This document shows, piece by piece, positions 61,307 to 64,000 of a stretch of 64,000 nucleotides of DNA; the first letter of the stretch is position 1; every line of letters starts with the position of its first letter. The notes under the pieces are model-generated. The model saw only the letters and a program-made list of their open reading frames with translations. It searched no databases and was not told where the DNA came from. This stretch comes from Trichopria drosophilae (lineage: Eukaryota > Arthropoda > Insecta > Hymenoptera > Diapriidae). Position numbers and translations under genes: made by a program. Location: contig CM059582.1 of assembly GCA_030407085.1 (NCBI GenBank), forward strand, positions 156,884,501 through 156,948,500, read 5' to 3'.

Positions 61307-62849
61307 CAGTGTGCTACATTAGTAGTTGTTCCATAGCTTCACTCATAGATATGTCTAGAGCTCGAAAAGAAATGTACTTCCTACAAGTACCTACAACCAG
61401 TGAAGGCAAAGAAGGTCAGCAAGCTACAAACAAGGAACGAAAAATATGCTAACAAAATTGGTAATGTTGACTAAGTGGGATGGTTCCTCAACTTTCAGGG
61501 ATGCAAAGAAAATCTACTAGGGTCAATAATTTCGGGACACCAAACTTGGATAACAGTAAACTCAATGTATCGACCAATATGCGGTATCTGGGAGTAACAC
61601 TTCTCTAAACTTCTGCACTGGCTATATATTTCGCAACTTTAGACTAATTCCAGGACTGTAAAAACGTTCAGAAATTCAGCTCCACGTTATTGACGGGAAA
61701 TATTTCGAAAATTGGCATTAAACTTCATTTACAGTTAATTTAAGTCCGAAACAGAAATCAATATATGTCATTATTAGGAATTATATACAACTATTTTTTG
61801 GAAAATTTCTGAAAGAAATGAATGGTACTGTCTGCGTTAAAGGGTTAAGTAAATTTTCATTTTTGTCTTATAACTTTTTTCCCCTTTCGATTTTAAAGGA
61901 AAAAAGGGGAAACAGACATATACTACACAATATTCTCAAAAAAATATCACTTGTACGGACTGTATGCCTGTCGTAGAACTAACATTACGAGCTTTAGAAA
62001 TGTAGTATCCAAAAGGAAACTCAGGGGTAAAAAAGTTACTTTTTCAAGTGGCATACTTACGTATTGGTAGCTGCACGTTTTTCATATTGGAAAACAGTTA
62101 TTCCCCAAGTAGTACAAAGTTTTAAGAAAATTTCTATAACTGCTGAAAACAGTTTTAAAAATACCATTATTGAAATTTGTACAACTAAAAAGTAGCTTAT
62201 ACAGCTTTAGAAACTTTATGTAGAAACACTTTTACAGTGATTTTTATCTTGTAATATGTACTTCAAGTCATTAAAACATTTTTAAAAATTCATACACATC
62301 TCTTGCATTGTAATACACTATCCACGTTGTATAAACTTTTACATGATTCTTTAAAGGTGATTGCAATATTACGAACGTTTAAGTTGTTAAAACATTTATA
62401 AGACCATGGCACAACTATAATTGAACCCTATGAAGTTTCATACAACTTTATTGGTTTTAGATTTATTTTATTTTTGTAACCTTTGTTTGTTCATATCTAT
62501 AAAATTATGTGTGCATATCTTTCAGGCATTTCAATGCAAAATGATGGTCCAATATGGCGAACCAAAACATGAAAAATTGCTTGATTAAAATGAAGCGAGG
62601 TTCTCAGGGATTTTTGAAGTTGTCGTTTACGAATCAGTTGTCGAGATTAAAAATTTTAAAAAATCAATTGAAAATGTCCATAGTAATAATAATGATAATA
62701 ATAATAATAATAATATGTAGATAAATTAACGATTTTATTTTTATTGTAACTGTGTATAATATACATAGGATACAGATTAACATTATTTTCTTTTTATAAT
62801 TTCTTATACAATAAAAAAAAAAGAAATTCTGTCAAATTTAAGTCGTATT
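61307..62849. other. AT-rich DNA, no gene seen
   Basis: TTAAAGGGTTAA near 61846 resembles the right terminus of the TTAA-flanked palindrome at 12.1-13.1 kb. A matching left end is not clear. The (AAT)n tract is listed separately. Confidence 0.4.
62683..62715 (+). repeat. (AAT)n microsatellite
   Basis: About ten AAT units with one GAT interruption. Confidence 0.85.
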
Positions 62850-63061
62850 TGTTAAGTTTGTCCGCCATATTGGATTCACCATTTTGAATTTCAAAATTTT
62901 ACCTTCAGATTCATAATCAGAGACCGCAAAAATCTCTGATCTTCGATTTTCGTCGACTTTAGATTATATTTTGATAGTTTTGTCCGTCATATTGGGTCCG
63001 CCATATTGAATTTCAAATTTGTAAATTCAGATTTGTAATCATCAACCTATAAAAGTTCAGA
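62850..63061. repeat. Two tandem copies of the ~120-bp CCGCCATATTG module
   Basis: GTCCGCCATATTGGATTCAC at about 62859 and GTCCGTCATATTGGGTCCGC at about 62982 begin two units of period about 123. Each continues ATTTTGAATTTC and CAGATT.{1}GTAATCA/CATAATCAG. This is the same module as at 36.5 kb and in the 33.3-kb palindrome. An inverted fragment of it occurs at about 63900-63960. Confidence 0.65.
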
Positions 63062-63337
63062 ATACAATTACTGAAATGTATTTAAAACCCTCTGCAAATC
63101 GTATAACGAAGATCCGTTGAAGGAAAGCCATCCGGAACGAGTAGTGCTCACCAATTTGCAAAATCTAAAGATGCCGTCATAATTTTTTGATAAATTATGA
63201 AATTTGAGAGCGATCACAGAAAAGAAATAATTAAAAATATTGTTTATTTTAAGTGTGGCGCAGTAAAAATGGCAATTTTGAAAATAATCACGTTTAAACT
63301 GAAAATTATTAAACATGTATAGAATCATTTTTAAAAG

Positions 63338-63690
63338 GGGCACATAGATTAGTGACAGCGTAATTTGTTCGTTTTTATGTTAGTAACAAATTGGACTCTG
63401 AGTTAAAACGATAAATAATATGGCATGAAAATTATAATAGATAATCTAAATTAATTTTATATTTCTAGAAAACTTATCACGCAGTTTTAAATCCCTGTAG
63501 TTTTTTATCACAAGCACGCACATTGATCAGACTGTGACTATCACTTAGTGTATTTACTTGTCTACATTTTGTACTTTGAGAAAATCAAAGTACATCAACA
63601 TACATTAAATATATTTTAATAATGAACATATTTATTTCCGTATATCACTGAATCACAGAAAAGTTAAAAGTTCTGTGGATTTGCCCATAT
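63338..63690 (+). mobile_element. Fragment related to the 7.6-9.7-kb repeat
   Basis: GGGGCACATAG...TCAC/ GTGAC...AATTTGTTCG at 63338 resembles 7613 (GGGGCACATAGCTC...AATTGTTTG). The other end, GTGGATTTGCCCATATA near 63676, resembles the inner inverted-repeat end at 9690 (CGCAGATTTGCCCATATA). The segment is 353 bp here versus about 2.1 kb there, so it is either a deletion derivative or an uninserted relative. Confidence 0.4.
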
Positions 63691-63874
63691 AAATTTCAAA
63701 TTAAAAAAAAAATACTTCAAAAAATTGATGTTTTTTCAGATATTTTCGGCATTTTTTAGTGTAAACGTTAATTTTTTGCTAATTTTGACCACGCCATTCG
63801 AAATAGCACCCTTGAAAATAATCAGTAAGCTACTTTACAAATGATTTTTGTAGCTTTCAATATGTTTATTATTA

Positions 63875-63890
63875 TTTTTTTTTTTTTTTT
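63875..63890 (+). repeat. T16 homopolymer
   Basis: Sixteen consecutive T. It precedes the inverted fragment of the ~120-bp module. Confidence 0.85.
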
Positions 63891-64000
63891 GAGTCGTTGA
63901 TAACGAATTGTAGTCAGATTTTCAAAAGTAATGACGGCGTCAAAATGGCGGACATTATTTCTAATATTTAAAATTACTCAAATGGAAAAAAACATCTTAT

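Overview
The window looks like arthropod, most likely insect, nuclear DNA (possibly hymenopteran; that is an inference). It is AT-rich and gene-poor, with spliced rather than operonic coding sequence, insect-type core promoters (TATA plus TCAGT initiator), and many TA-, TTAA- or 6-bp-flanked inverted-repeat transposons. Nothing bacterial (operons, Shine-Dalgarno sites, rRNA, CRISPR) was seen.

Only one protein gene can be supported. It lies on the minus strand between about 36.0 and 27.4 kb. Three exons (36002-35654, 31896-29190, 27502-27374) join in one frame with plausible splice sites and give about 1,061 residues of an acidic, Ser/Thr/Glu-rich, sequon-rich protein I do not recognise. The start of the gene is not found. 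Its first visible intron carries a tRNA-Phe-like relic, a small MITE and a 1.4-kb palindromic transposon.

The rest is largely non-autonomous mobile DNA. From left to right: a pogo-like MITE (2.97-3.28 kb); a nested inverted-repeat complex (6.4-10.6 kb) holding an LTR-like promoter block (8.65-9.42 kb); a CACT/AGTG-saturated MITE (10.75 kb); a TTAA-flanked palindrome (12.1-13.1 kb); a tRNA-headed SINE with an A34 tail (16.5-16.85 kb); a MITE with GGTTAGGTT ends (17.45 kb); in the gene intron, the 32.24-kb MITE and the 33.3-34.75-kb palindrome; tandem 120-bp modules (36.5 kb); a Tc1/mariner-type palindrome (39.1-40.75 kb); a CTAG-rich MITE (41.4 kb); a 0.73-kb palindrome (42.1 kb); a TCAGG/CCTGA-rich element (47 kb); a 1,980-bp palindrome with two 707-bp arms (50.9-52.9 kb); a ribozyme-bearing element (53.5-54.2 kb) followed by a hairpin MITE; and further MITEs at 59.8 and 60.4-61.3 kb.

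The two most interesting signals are as follows. First, there is a complete hammerhead ribozyme at 53887-53957 (type III topology). All core residues are present, the three helices form, and an 8-bp loop I/loop II complementarity is predicted. It sits about 240 bp downstream of a TATA+Inr+DPE promoter. Second, several MITEs have interiors made of reiterations of one short motif: CACT/AGTG, ACTAT/ATAGT, CTAG or TCAGG/CCTGA. Each family has its own word inside its own terminal repeats, which suggests a shared mode of internal growth.

All calls come from reading the sequence by eye. Boundaries of degenerate repeats are approximate and no database search was possible.
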